DNA of 64,000 nt from contig JBPOFS010000001.1 in assembly GCA_051252515.1 (NCBI GenBank), positions 765,940 through 829,939 on the forward strand, written 5' to 3'. The position numbers and the translations under genes were made by a program. The DNA is from UBA5078 sp051252515. Its GTDB lineage: Bacteria > Pseudomonadota > Gammaproteobacteria > Pseudomonadales > Pseudohongiellaceae. How positions within the stretch are numbered: the first letter of the stretch is position 1; every line of letters starts with the position of its first letter. This document shows positions 43,167 to 53,367 of the stretch, one piece after another. A model generated the notes under the pieces. That model did not search any database. It had not been told where the DNA came from and worked only from the letters and a program-made list of their open reading frames with translations.

Positions 43167-43381
43167 GTTGATGTGATCAGCTCAATGCAATGCAATAGGC
43201 GCAAAACGCATTGGCTGAACTTTGTTCAGCTTATAGTGGAGGACAAATGATGTTCAACGATTCGAGTGTGAAACTCGCGATAATAGACGAAAGATTTGTT
43301 AGTTATTGACCGTTCAGGCGCAAACTAAAAGTGAGAGGATTCATAATTCCTACAAAAGTTCCTACAAATGTGTGACAACCC

Positions 43382-46300
43382 TCATTTCGCTGGCAAGCTA
43401 TCAAGAAGGTGCTCACGAAACTGCGAATCGGGCATAGGTCTGCCAATGAAGTAACCCTGGGAAAAATCACAACTGAGGTCGCGTAAAAAATCGAGTTGCT
43501 CTTGCGTTTCTACGCCTTCTGCAACCACTTTGATTTGCAGCTTCTCTGCCATTAGCAGCATCGTCTCAATCAGTGCTTCCTCTGTTTTCAATTTGCCAAT
43601 CTTGTCGACAAAAGAACGATCAATTTTGAAAGCATTAACAGGGAATCGTGAAAGATAACTCAGACCAGAGTAGCCAGTCCCGAAGTCATCAATCGATATT
43701 TGAATTCCCGAGGCACTAAGATCATTCAAAACTTGCAGAGCTCTTGTCGCATCCTCGACAAGAATACGCTCTGTAATCTCGACTGTGATCGGGGTATTGC
43801 TAGGGGCCTTAATTTCGTAGAACCATGCTTGAGAGGATTCATCACGCATATAAAGCAAGCGCGCCGAAACGTTCACCGAAAGAGCAATATTAAGGCCAGT
43901 CTCAGTGTTCAAGCTACTTATGAAGTCACGCGCGGTTTTCAAGACAAAGTGATCGATACGAATCACTAAGCCACTTTCTTCAGCGAGCGGTATAAACTCA
44001 TCAGGTGGAATAAAGCTTCCGTCAGCACGCTTCCAACGCACCAAGGCCTCACAGCCCACTATCCGCTCTTCTTTATTACAATAGATTGGTTGGTAATAAA
44101 CGCTTAGTTCTTCGTTATTTACAGCGGAAACCAGCTCGTTATATAGACTGTGGCGTTTCTCAGATTTTCGCTGCATCTCTTGTGTATAGAACTGCCAACC
44201 ATTGCGCCCGTCTTTTTTAACTTCATACATTGCCTGGTCGGCTTTAATAATCAGGGTTTCAGAGTCAAGTGCATCATCCGGGAAAAAGGCGATGCCCACA
44301 CTAGCGCCACAGTGAACCTGGTGGGTGCCTACTTTGAAGGTGCCCCCCAGTTTCGCAACGATTTCATCGACAATGCGACAAACGGCAGACTCTGAAAACA
44401 CATCCCTCAACACAACGATAAATTCATCACCACTATAGCGGGCGACCGTATCGACCTCGCGAACGGAGTGCTTAATACGCGATGCCGCCTCTACCAGCAC
44501 CTCATCACCTACATCGTGGCCTAGGTTGTCGTTCACTGACTTGAAATTATCAATATCAATAAAGAGCACGGCCAGCTTAGTGTTTGCCCGCTTTGACATG
44601 GCCAAGGCACTGTTCAATCGATCTCGCAATAGACTGCGGTTTGCAAGGCCTGTCAGAGCGTCGTAGTTCGCTTGGTATTCTATGAGCCTATCAGCCGCTT
44701 TCGCTTTGGTGATGTCTTGGATAGCCCCTACAAGCTCACGTCGTTGACCAGGGAGCTCTATCATCTCTCCACGTATGTGTAGCCAGGTTTCGCCCTTATT
44801 GATTCTCTCTAACCGTAGCTCAGTGTCAAAACTGTGATTGTTCTGTTTAGCGCGGTTCAACAGCATTTTTAACATCTTTGCCGTCTCCCCCGTAAACTGC
44901 GCGCAAACCTCATCTAGCGTGAGCACACCCGCGCCCGAATACACGCCTAATATTTGCATGCACTGGGTCGACACCTCAGTAAAAACGCCATCTCCATCTA
45001 GACGCCATCCCCCTACTCGCGAGACGGCTTCTACTTCTCTTAAAAATTGCTCATTGCGAAATATTAATTGTTCATAGGCCTCTTCTTTGCTCTTGGCCCG
45101 AGAGCGCAGAAAGATCGCGATAATAAATAAGATACATAAAATAATGCCCACAGTTCGTAGCAACAGAACACCGCCGTTAGCCACTGACACATCTTGCAGC
45201 TCATAAGCGCCAAGCTGCCAGGTTCCCCCGCCGAGCACCACTGGCATTGTGACCACATTAGGGTTGGAGAAAACAGACTCTTCTCCGAAGAACACCTCAC
45301 CCTCCTCACCCATCCCATCTCGCCCTCGTATGGCAATATCCAATCCCGGACGTGGGTCAAAAAGACTACTATCAGAATAGATACTCGCAGCCGATATTGG
45401 CGCCGAGACTATGCCCCAGATTTGGCGTCCGCCTGAGCTATCAGCGATATAAACAGGAGCTCTGCCAACGAATGCAGTACCACCTTGGACTAATTCTAAT
45501 GGTCCGGAGATCGTGAGTGTGCCCGTCAGCACTGCTCGTTGAACAGCCGCTGACTGCTCTTCGTTCTCACTATAGTCCAGTCCCAGCGCCGCCTCATTAC
45601 CTAGAAGCGGGTAGATATTACTAATGACGAGATCCGGAGCGACAGCAATACTAATAAGTGCAGGCTCGCTCTCCAGCACTTTGGCGGCGTAGGTCTCAAA
45701 TTCTTGATCTGAGAAATCAGGATTTGCGGAAACGAAGGCAGCGAGGCCATTGATCAAGGAAAGATTGTTAGATAGTCGACTTTCGAGCTGGTAGCGCACA
45801 GAGCTGAGCTTTTCAGCCACACTAATACGTTGCTCATCCAATAATAGAGTGCGATAACGCAGCTCTATCAATTGCTCACCTATCAAGAATAAAAACGGCA
45901 TCGCAACTATCAATCGCGTTTGTGGGCTTCGTACAAAAATCATCAATACGATTAATGCCAGTACACATACTGCAATTAAGCGCCAAACGGCGCTGTAAAC
46001 GTCGTCTTGAGCAAAGACCTCCACCGGGCTTAGCAAGTCGGCAATACTAAATGCTTCTTCAATATAACCTAGTTGATTCAATAGAAGATAAGTGGTTTGC
46101 CAACGCTCGAACTGGTTGTATCCCAGCGGCACAAGGGGGTACAACATATAATCGTCGATACGCTCAGCGAATGTTCGGTTATAGCCGAAAGTATCGTTCA
46201 TGGCTAAGCGATAGCGGGGTAATTCCGCTGAGACCCGGTCAGCTATATCTTGCTTGTTATCGAGCGCATAACGCCAACCATCAAGACTTGCTTGAACGAA

Positions 46301-47002
46301 CCCCCGCACAAGCTCGGGGTCTCGCTCTATAACCTCTTCGGTCGTATACAGCACATCGCCGTAGAAGTTGACGCCAAAGTCATCGGGATACAAAGCATTT
46401 AGCGTGACCCCTAATTCGCCTGCTCGATGTATGGCAGAGACGTCATAGCTAATTATCGCATCTGCGGTTCCATCTTGTAGATTTTCAATAACGGGGTCTT
46501 CACTAACAAATTCTATGGTGCTCGGATCAATGCCCACTGCTAGGAACATCGCCTGAATTTGCGCTTTGGACAGCTCATTGCGCCCAGCCGCAATACGCAG
46601 CTTACTAAGCTGCTCGAGGGTATTGATGGGAGTTGATTCTAAACTGAAGACCGCTAAAGGAGAGTTTTGGAAGATAGGGGATAAAACAACGATTTTTTCG
46701 CCCCTACCACGGGCTATCAAGGTTTCGAATCCCCCGACTGCGAAATCGGCGGCTCCGCTTGTGAGCGCCTGAATTGGAGAGCTATATTCTAACTCTTCAT
46801 TAAACGCCGACTTAATCTCGACATCTAAACCTTGGCTGCGATAAAAGCCCTGCCATTGAGCCGCATAGTAACCGGCAAATTGAAACTCATGCTCCCATTG
46901 TAGCTGAAGCACTACTTTCTGGTTTTCTTGCGCAAGGACCGCACTTGGTAAAATCAAGCTGATCAACATTGCGAAGATGACAAAGATACCGCGAACTTGC
47001 AA
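43382..47002 (-). CDS. Periplasmic NMT1/THI5-like binding domain fused to CHASE-like, PAS, GGDEF and EAL domains
   Basis: I start at TTG 47002 because AGGAG lies eight bases upstream and the product (1206 residues) then opens with a clean signal peptide ending SAVLA-QE; an in-frame TTG 11 codons earlier has no site. Order: NMT1/THI5-type substrate-binding domain (25-335; LQLQWEHEFQFAGYYAA), helix near 350, CHASE-like domain (about 385-610), helix near 630, PAS (about 660-785), GGDEF (motif SGDEF near 857), EAL (CEALVRW near 985, with DDFGTGYSGLSYL and VAEGVET). EAL looks active. It should couple a periplasmic small ligand to c-di-GMP turnover. Confidence 0.88.
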   Translation of the reverse strand: MQVRGIFVIFAMLISLILPSAVLAQENQKVVLQLQWEHEFQFAGYYAAQWQGFYRSQGLDVEIKSAFNEELEYSSPIQALTSGAADFAVGGFETLIARGRGEKIVVLSPIFQNSPLAVFSLESTPINTLEQLSKLRIAAGRNELSKAQIQAMFLAVGIDPSTIEFVSEDPVIENLQDGTADAIISYDVSAIHRAGELGVTLNALYPDDFGVNFYGDVLYTTEEVIERDPELVRGFVQASLDGWRYALDNKQDIADRVSAELPRYRLAMNDTFGYNRTFAERIDDYMLYPLVPLGYNQFERWQTTYLLLNQLGYIEEAFSIADLLSPVEVFAQDDVYSAVWRLIAVCVLALIVLMIFVRSPQTRLIVAMPFLFLIGEQLIELRYRTLLLDEQRISVAEKLSSVRYQLESRLSNNLSLINGLAAFVSANPDFSDQEFETYAAKVLESEPALISIAVAPDLVISNIYPLLGNEAALGLDYSENEEQSAAVQRAVLTGTLTISGPLELVQGGTAFVGRAPVYIADSSGGRQIWGIVSAPISAASIYSDSSLFDPRPGLDIAIRGRDGMGEEGEVFFGEESVFSNPNVVTMPVVLGGGTWQLGAYELQDVSVANGGVLLLRTVGIILCILFIIAIFLRSRAKSKEEAYEQLIFRNEQFLREVEAVSRVGGWRLDGDGVFTEVSTQCMQILGVYSGAGVLTLDEVCAQFTGETAKMLKMLLNRAKQNNHSFDTELRLERINKGETWLHIRGEMIELPGQRRELVGAIQDITKAKAADRLIEYQANYDALTGLANRSLLRDRLNSALAMSKRANTKLAVLFIDIDNFKSVNDNLGHDVGDEVLVEAASRIKHSVREVDTVARYSGDEFIVVLRDVFSESAVCRIVDEIVAKLGGTFKVGTHQVHCGASVGIAFFPDDALDSETLIIKADQAMYEVKKDGRNGWQFYTQEMQRKSEKRHSLYNELVSAVNNEELSVYYQPIYCNKEERIVGCEALVRWKRADGSFIPPDEFIPLAEESGLVIRIDHFVLKTARDFISSLNTETGLNIALSVNVSARLLYMRDESSQAWFYEIKAPSNTPITVEITERILVEDATRALQVLNDLSASGIQISIDDFGTGYSGLSYLSRFPVNAFKIDRSFVDKIGKLKTEEALIETMLLMAEKLQIKVVAEGVETQEQLDFLRDLSCDFSQGYFIGRPMPDSQFREHLLDSLPAK

Positions 47003-47124
47003 AAACCCATCTCCTAACTTTGTTTTTATTCTCAACCAACAGGAAGTGAATACAGGAGAATAGCAACTTGTATGATTACGTTGCTAGCTTAATAGTGGGT
47101 TTTTGCAGCAAAAATAATTATCGA

Positions 47125-49374
47125 TCAAGTCACCTCAACTCGATCGACGTTCTGAAAGCCTCGAGGTAGTTTGTTTCCACGTCTGCCTCGTTCACCCCGA
47201 TAATGCTCAAGATCAGAGATCTTCATACTCAAATGGCGACGCCCAGCGTGAATCGTTAACGAGTCTTTCTCTCCTAATACACATAGAGCAACCACAAACT
47301 CTACACGCTCACTTGCACGCGCCGTAGGGATGCTAATAATCTTATTTCCTTTGCCGCGAGACAGCTCTGGAAGCTCAGAAAGTGGGAAACTTAACATGCG
47401 TCCTTCGTTAGTAATGGCTACGACGAGATCCTGCTCATAGTCATTCACGACTATCGGAGATAACACTTTGCTTGCCACTGGAAGCTTAAGAACACTTTTC
47501 CCGGATTTGTTCTTGCTCTGCAAATCGGCGATTTTTGTGACAAAGCCATAACCAGCATCACTTGCTAACAAAATACGCTGGGACTCATCCCCCATCAAGA
47601 TTCCCTCAAAACTAGCACCCGACTCTGGCGTGAGACGGCCCGTGAGAGGCTCACCCTGTCCACGAGCAGAAGGAAGTGTGTGTGCCGCTAGAGAGTAAGC
47701 ACGCCCAGTAGAGTCAATGAAAATGGCGTTTTGATTACTTCGTCCTTTAGCAGAGAACTTGAAGCCATCACCCGACTTATACTGCAAACTGGTCGGATCC
47801 ACTTCGTGCCCTTTTGCCGCACGCGCCCATCCTCTTTCCGACAAGACCACAGTTAATGGTTCAGCAGACAGTAATTCAGTTTCGCTAAATGCCTGCGCCT
47901 CAACTCGAGTCACAATGGCAGAGCATCGATCATCGCCGAACTCTTCGGCATCTTTCATGATCTCTTTACGTATCAATGTTTTGAGTCTCGCTGCCGAACC
48001 CAGTATTTGCTCTAGACGATCGCGCTCCGCATCAAGCTCGCTTTGTTCGGCGCGGATTTTAACTTCCTCTAGCTTAGCAAGGTGTCGCAGCTTAAGGTCA
48101 AGGATCGACTCGGCTTGAACTTCACTGATCCCGAAGCGCCCCATTAGCACTTCGCGCGGCTTCTCCTCAGTGCGGATAATATGGATAACTTCATCGATAT
48201 TAAGAAACGCAACAAGCAAACCTTCCAGAATATGTAATCGCTTCAAAATTCGATCTAAGCGATTTTGCAAACGTCGACGCACCGTTTCGGTGCGAAAATC
48301 TAACCATTCCTTCAATAACGAGCGCAGATCCTTCACTTGAGGACGCCCATTTGTTCCTATCATATTGAAATTAACGCGATAATTTTTCTCGAGGTCTGTC
48401 GATGCGAACAAATGCAACATCAGTGCCTCGGTATCAATACGGTTAGAACGCGGGACAACAACGATACGGGTTGGATTCTCGTGATCAGACTCATCACGCA
48501 AATCCACTACCATAGGCAGTTTTTTCTTTTGCATTTGCGCCGCAATCTGCTCGAGCACTTTTGCACCAGAGACTTGATAGGGCAGCGCCGTGATAACGAT
48601 ATCGCCATTCTCTATTTGATAGACCGCCCGCGCTTTGATTGAGCCCTTCCCTGTCTCGTACAAGGTCGCGATATCCTGTGGCGAGCTTATAATGTCAGCC
48701 GCCGTTGGGTAGTCAGGCCCTTTGATATGCGTAAGCAAGTCCGCGACGGAGGCGTTAGGGCTTTCCAGAAGATGAATACAAGCACTCGCCACTTCACGTA
48801 AGTTATGCGGAGGGATATCCGTGGCCATGCCTACCGCAATGCCACTCCCCCCATTAAGTAAGACGTTAGGAAGGCGGGCTGGGAGAATTTGCGGCTCTTC
48901 TAGCGTACCGTCGAAATTCAGCTTCCAATCGACAGTTCCTTGCTCAAGCTCTGCCAACAAGACATCCGCATACTTTCGCAGTTTTGATTCGGTGTACCGC
49001 ATTGCAGCGAAAGATTTGGGATCATCGGGTGAACCCCAGTTACCTTGACCGTCTACAAGCGGGTAGCGATAACTAAAAGGCTGCGCCATAAGCACCATTG
49101 CCTCATAACACGCCGAATCCCCGTGTGGATGAAATTTACCGATGACGTCCCCGATAGTACGAGCAGACTTCTTAAACTTAGCCGTAGATTTTAGGCTGAG
49201 CTCAGACATCGCATAAATAATGCGTCTTTGTACTGGTTTTAGACCATCTCCGATATGCGGCAAAGCACGATCGTTGATCACGTACATGGAGTAGTTCAAA
49301 TACGCCTGTTCCGAGTAATTACTCAAGGAAATTTGTTCTACGCCATCCTCGTTCACTGTAATATTTTGAGTCAT
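47125..49374 (-). CDS. parC: DNA topoisomerase IV subunit A
   Basis: The 749-residue protein has the type IIA breakage-reunion domain with catalytic Tyr in FAAMRYTESKL, the QRRIIYAMSEL and GKFHPHGDSACYEAMV winged-helix segment, the coiled coil (about 360-470) and a short C-terminal beta-pinwheel. The length matches ParC rather than GyrA. With ParE it decatenates chromosomes. It is the last gene of the nudF-to-parC operon, 49 bases after parE. Confidence 0.96.
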   Translation of the reverse strand: MTQNITVNEDGVEQISLSNYSEQAYLNYSMYVINDRALPHIGDGLKPVQRRIIYAMSELSLKSTAKFKKSARTIGDVIGKFHPHGDSACYEAMVLMAQPFSYRYPLVDGQGNWGSPDDPKSFAAMRYTESKLRKYADVLLAELEQGTVDWKLNFDGTLEEPQILPARLPNVLLNGGSGIAVGMATDIPPHNLREVASACIHLLESPNASVADLLTHIKGPDYPTAADIISSPQDIATLYETGKGSIKARAVYQIENGDIVITALPYQVSGAKVLEQIAAQMQKKKLPMVVDLRDESDHENPTRIVVVPRSNRIDTEALMLHLFASTDLEKNYRVNFNMIGTNGRPQVKDLRSLLKEWLDFRTETVRRRLQNRLDRILKRLHILEGLLVAFLNIDEVIHIIRTEEKPREVLMGRFGISEVQAESILDLKLRHLAKLEEVKIRAEQSELDAERDRLEQILGSAARLKTLIRKEIMKDAEEFGDDRCSAIVTRVEAQAFSETELLSAEPLTVVLSERGWARAAKGHEVDPTSLQYKSGDGFKFSAKGRSNQNAIFIDSTGRAYSLAAHTLPSARGQGEPLTGRLTPESGASFEGILMGDESQRILLASDAGYGFVTKIADLQSKNKSGKSVLKLPVASKVLSPIVVNDYEQDLVVAITNEGRMLSFPLSELPELSRGKGNKIISIPTARASERVEFVVALCVLGEKDSLTIHAGRRHLSMKISDLEHYRGERGRRGNKLPRGFQNVDRVEVT

Positions 49375-49423
49375 GTTCTTTCTGCTTTATATCTGATTAT
49401 GTGAGCAATAATTGGGTTTGGGC

Positions 49424-51337
49424 TTATTCAGCAAAGTCAGCCAAATTACCATTTCTTTCCAACCAAGATTTACGATCGGGTGCGCGTTTTTTCGCGAGCA
49501 GCATATCCATCATCGCGTCTGTTGATTGCGCATCTTCTTCATCATTGAGAGTCAGTTGGACTAAACGGCGAGTATCACGATTCATAGTGGTTTCGCGCAA
49601 CTGCAATGGGTTCATCTCACCCAGACCTTTGAATCGCTGCACATTAGGTTTTGCAGTTTTCTTTTCCGCAATTATCCGATCTAAGATTGCTTCTTTATCT
49701 TGATCATCTAGTGCGTAATAAACTTCCTTGCCTACATCAATGCGATAGAGAGGGGGCATCGCGACATAAATATGTCCCGCGCTAACCAACGGCCTGAAAT
49801 GGCGAACAAACAATGCACAAAGCAAAGTCGCAATATGCAGTCCGTCCGAGTCCGCATCGGCCAAGATGCATATCTTGCCGTAACGTAATCCTTCCAGATC
49901 GTTAGAGCTAGGATCCACTCCTAACGCGACAGCGATATCATGAACTTCTTGTGACCCCAAGATCTCATTGGAATCTACTTCCCATGTATTCAATATTTTT
50001 CCACGCAAAGGCATGATCGCTTGGGTTTCACGATCTCGCGCTTGTTTCGCAGAGCCTCCAGCCGAGTCACCTTCTACAAGGAAAAGCTCACCGGCCATAA
50101 CATCTTGCGTCGAGCAGTCTGCTAGCTTTCCTGGCAATGCGGGGCCTGATGTTATTTTCTTACGCTCAACTTTTTTGCTCGCCTTTAAACGACTTTGTGC
50201 GTTACTGATACAAAGTTCTGCCAGCAATTCGGCTTCATCGGTATGTTGATTCAACCACAAGCTGAAGGAGTCTTTCACAACACCGGAGATAAATACGGCG
50301 CACTGTCTGGATGAAAGCCGCTCTTTAGTTTGTCCTGAAAATTGCGGCTCAATAATTTTAGCCGACAACACATAACAACAGCGCTCCCAAACATCCTCCG
50401 GGCTTAGCTTGATTCCTCTCGGCAACAAATTACGAAATTCACAAAATTCGCGCAGAGCATCCAATAGGCCCGTACGCAGACCGTTGACGTGTGTGCCACC
50501 TTGCGCGGTAGGAATGAGATTCACATAACTCTCTGCAGTGATATCACCCCCTTCTGGCAACCATTGCACCGCCCAATCAACCGCCTCGCTCTTTCCTTGC
50601 ATCGAACCGAGGAAAGGCGTTAACGGCAATACTTCCCAGCCGTGCGTTGATTGCGTTAGGTAATCCGCCAAACCTTCTTCAAACAGCCACTCTTCGCTTT
50701 GACTCTTTTCAGAGTCCACCGTGTTGTCGATAAACACCACGCGTAATCCAGAACAAAGCACGGCCTTCGCGCGCAGCACATGCTTTAATCGCGTAATCGA
50801 AATTTTGCTTGAGTCGAAATATTCTCCATCCGGGAGAAAGCGCACAGTGGTACCAGACATGCGCTTAGGCGCGCTCCCAATTGGGGTCAGCTCTGATACT
50901 TTTTCACCGTCTGCAAATTTCATTTGGTAGACAGTGCCATCTCGACGCACGATCACTTCAAGATGTTTAGACAATGCATTAACAACTGAGACGCCAACCC
51001 CGTGCAAACCACCAGAGTATTGGTAATTTTTATTCGAAAATTTGCCACCCGCATGCAGGCGCGTAAGGATCAATTCGACGCCACTGACTTTTTCTTCTGG
51101 ATGCACATCCACAGGCATCCCACGGCCATCGTCCGTGACCTCTATATAGCCATCTTTGTGCATTTCTACAGTAATGGTTTTGGCATGTCCTGCCAAAGCT
51201 TCATCGACACTATTGTCGAGTACTTCTTGGACAAGATGATTAGGCCGTGTGGTATCGGTGTACATCCCAGGACGTTTACGAACTGGGTCTAATCCCGTGA
51301 GGACTTCAATGGCGTCGGCGTTATAAGTATTGCTCAT
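49424..51337 (-). CDS. parE: DNA topoisomerase IV subunit B
   Basis: A 637-residue GHKL ATPase and TOPRIM protein: EVLDNSVDEALAGH and TDDGRGMPVDVH (ATP binding), GGLHGVGVSVVNALS, then TOPRIM motifs LFLVEGDSAGGSAKQARDR and ILADADSDGLHI with the metal-binding DxD. The ParE length (about 630) excludes GyrB, which is longer. It is placed in the same order as in E. coli and Pseudomonas (yqiA-parE-parC). Confidence 0.97.
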   Translation of the reverse strand: MSNTYNADAIEVLTGLDPVRKRPGMYTDTTRPNHLVQEVLDNSVDEALAGHAKTITVEMHKDGYIEVTDDGRGMPVDVHPEEKVSGVELILTRLHAGGKFSNKNYQYSGGLHGVGVSVVNALSKHLEVIVRRDGTVYQMKFADGEKVSELTPIGSAPKRMSGTTVRFLPDGEYFDSSKISITRLKHVLRAKAVLCSGLRVVFIDNTVDSEKSQSEEWLFEEGLADYLTQSTHGWEVLPLTPFLGSMQGKSEAVDWAVQWLPEGGDITAESYVNLIPTAQGGTHVNGLRTGLLDALREFCEFRNLLPRGIKLSPEDVWERCCYVLSAKIIEPQFSGQTKERLSSRQCAVFISGVVKDSFSLWLNQHTDEAELLAELCISNAQSRLKASKKVERKKITSGPALPGKLADCSTQDVMAGELFLVEGDSAGGSAKQARDRETQAIMPLRGKILNTWEVDSNEILGSQEVHDIAVALGVDPSSNDLEGLRYGKICILADADSDGLHIATLLCALFVRHFRPLVSAGHIYVAMPPLYRIDVGKEVYYALDDQDKEAILDRIIAEKKTAKPNVQRFKGLGEMNPLQLRETTMNRDTRRLVQLTLNDEEDAQSTDAMMDMLLAKKRAPDRKSWLERNGNLADFAE

Positions 51338-51370
51338 TAATTTTATATCTCTAAATACTGTCTCGCGAAT

Positions 51371-51967
51371 TCAATGAGGTGTCGCGAGAAACTGAAAAAT
51401 GTCGGGCAGCATGTCTGCGTAGTTTAAAAAGCTATGGTTGCCGCCGTCCTGAATTATACTCTTGCAGGATTCGTATTTACGCACCGCGTGCCGATAATCA
51501 AGCGTCTCATCACCTGTCTGTACTAGCAACATGAATTTTTCGGGACGCTGGATTTTTGGAGTATCGATATCACGAAGCTGAAGAACGTGCTCCTGAGTTA
51601 TTTCATATTCACGGCCGGAATAATAATTTCGGTTCATCCCTAGATGTTCGTGCCAAAGATCGGCGGGATTAACTGCGGGATTTATAAGCACCGCATTGAG
51701 GGCGTATTTTTCCGCCAAATAAGTCGCATAATATCCCCCAAGAGAACTACCAATCATGACCACAGGAACGCTCTGACGCTCGATGATCGCGCACATTTGT
51801 TCTATCGCTAGCGCCGGGACATGGGGAAGCTCAGGAATGGCAATGCATTCGGCCAAGCCATTGCGGGCACAATAATCGTAGGTGATGCGCGCTTTGCTGG
51901 AAATCGGAGAACTATTGAAACCGTGCAAATAAAGTAGAAAAAAAGGATCGGTGCGCATTCTTTGCAT
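51371..51967 (-). CDS. yqiA: YqiA family esterase
   Basis: The 198-residue alpha/beta hydrolase shows YLHGFNSSP (oxyanion loop), VVMIGSSLGGYYATYLAE with the nucleophile Ser in GSSLGG, and the late His in GGNHSF. YqiA proteins hydrolyse short acyl esters in vitro; the natural substrate is unknown. Its start overlaps the cpdA stop by one base (TGATG), so it is coupled. Confidence 0.93.
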   Translation of the reverse strand: MQRMRTDPFFLLYLHGFNSSPISSKARITYDYCARNGLAECIAIPELPHVPALAIEQMCAIIERQSVPVVMIGSSLGGYYATYLAEKYALNAVLINPAVNPADLWHEHLGMNRNYYSGREYEITQEHVLQLRDIDTPKIQRPEKFMLLVQTGDETLDYRHAVRKYESCKSIIQDGGNHSFLNYADMLPDIFQFLATPH

Positions 51968-52785
51968 CAGTAACCTGTCGATGAGTGATCTACTTCGAAC
52001 TCGTATCCTGTAACTCGCTCAATAGCACTTTCAATCTTGCCATCGGGATAAAGCTCAAACCATCGATAAGCGGGATTCACACTGTCTAGCGTAAAATCCT
52101 CTACTTCAGGTTTAAACTGGATACAGGTTGAGGGAGTACAGAAAAAACGCACATCATTGCGGATAAAATCTAATTCTTGATGTATGTGCCCATATACGAC
52201 GGCGCGCACATGGGGGTACTGATCGATCAAGGCCAGGAACTCTTTGTCATTGTGCAGACCGATTCCTTCCATCCAATGGGCAGATCCAGGAATCGGGTTA
52301 TGGTGTAGACAGATTAGAGCATGTTCGATATCGGGAGAATCCGCTGAGGCCTGTAGATTCGTCTTAAGGCGTTCGATCTCGCGCTCACTCAGCAACCCAT
52401 GCACTTCGCCACTAACACTGGAGTCCAGCAACACAATCTGCCAATTCTCAATCGTTGTCGTGCCACTAAAAGCGTCCTTGTAGAGAGTTAGCTCTTGCAT
52501 GACGCGGCGGCGATCGTGGTTTCCCGGAATCCAAAAGAAAGGGGCATCGAACTGCTGCATCGCTTGCGCGAATCGCTCGTAGGCCTCGACGGAAGCATCT
52601 TGCGCGATGTCTCCAGTCGCAAGAATGACGTCAATCGCCTTCTCATTGGAGTGAATCAGTTCGAGCACTTTATCAAAGCTATCTTGGGTATTGAGCTTTA
52701 AGAGATTAGCCGTAGGATCACGAAACAGATGTGAATCCGTAATCTGAACTACTCTAATTGCTGCGTCCTTGAGGTTTCTTGTCAT
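51967..52785 (-). CDS. cpdA: 3',5'-cyclic-AMP phosphodiesterase
   Basis: A 272-residue calcineurin-like metallophosphatase. Metal ligands are in QITDSHLF, ATGDIAQD, WIPGNHDRR, CLHHNP and YGHIHQE, exactly the CpdA set. It hydrolyses cAMP to AMP and so lowers CRP/Vfr signalling, which in Pseudomonas governs type IV pili. The gene is three bases after DUF1249 in the conserved nudF cluster. Confidence 0.95.
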   Translation of the reverse strand: MTRNLKDAAIRVVQITDSHLFRDPTANLLKLNTQDSFDKVLELIHSNEKAIDVILATGDIAQDASVEAYERFAQAMQQFDAPFFWIPGNHDRRRVMQELTLYKDAFSGTTTIENWQIVLLDSSVSGEVHGLLSEREIERLKTNLQASADSPDIEHALICLHHNPIPGSAHWMEGIGLHNDKEFLALIDQYPHVRAVVYGHIHQELDFIRNDVRFFCTPSTCIQFKPEVEDFTLDSVNPAYRWFELYPDGKIESAIERVTGYEFEVDHSSTGY

Positions 52786-52788
52786 AAT

Positions 52789-53367
52789 TTAAGCAGCGCA
52801 GGTAAATGTGGGAGATTTGACGCTGCGGCCCGCCTGTAAACACAGGCTCAGCCACTCGCCGAGAAATTCATTTATCTGTCTCTTCTCATCTTGATGATAC
52901 ATCGTTGGATTAGGTATCGCATACTTCGCAAGGAATGCTTTATGCCCTTGATAGGCGACGGCTTCGGCCGTTGATGCGTCATGGTACACACGCACTAAAA
53001 TACCGGGAGGATCGATCCAATCACTCACTCTAGTGAGTTGTTGTATAAACAGCGTACTCGTATAGCGAAACACTTCAACCACGTTGATACGAACTTTTTG
53101 CTCCGCTTCCTCGTTAGTCGCGCTGAGCATGAAATCTCTTACATACTCCTCGCTGACCAGCTCCGAAGGCTCTGTATTTGTCTCGTTTCTAGACGTTCTC
53201 GTATGATCATGCGAATTTTCACTACTAGAGAGGCTCGCTTGCCCTAACTGGAAACAACGCTCTCTAAACGATTCTAGTTCAGGCATCAGCTTTAGTAAAC
53301 GAATAAAGTTCGCATCACAATCGGCCATTTGCCGAACAAGATCAATACGGTACTGAGAAGTCTTCAT
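52789..53367 (-). CDS. DUF1249 family protein (YqiB)
   Basis: A 192-residue protein with the family ends: RIDLVRQMADCDANFIRLLKLMP at the N-terminus and VRVYHDASTAEAVAYQGHK ... QDEKRQINEFLGEWLSLCL at the C-terminus. The start ATG 53367 overlaps the nudF stop by four bases (ATGA). Between them is a low-complexity Ser/Thr/Asn stretch (about 55-80) that is longer than in E. coli YqiB. The function is unknown. Confidence 0.92.
   Translation of the reverse strand: MKTSQYRIDLVRQMADCDANFIRLLKLMPELESFRERCFQLGQASLSSSENSHDHTRTSRNETNTEPSELVSEEYVRDFMLSATNEEAEQKVRINVVEVFRYTSTLFIQQLTRVSDWIDPPGILVRVYHDASTAEAVAYQGHKAFLAKYAIPNPTMYHQDEKRQINEFLGEWLSLCLQAGRSVKSPTFTCAA

Noticed and set aside
43347..43369. TTCCTACAAA repeats as a CRISPR or iteron array
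   Set aside because: Only two copies with no regular spacers.
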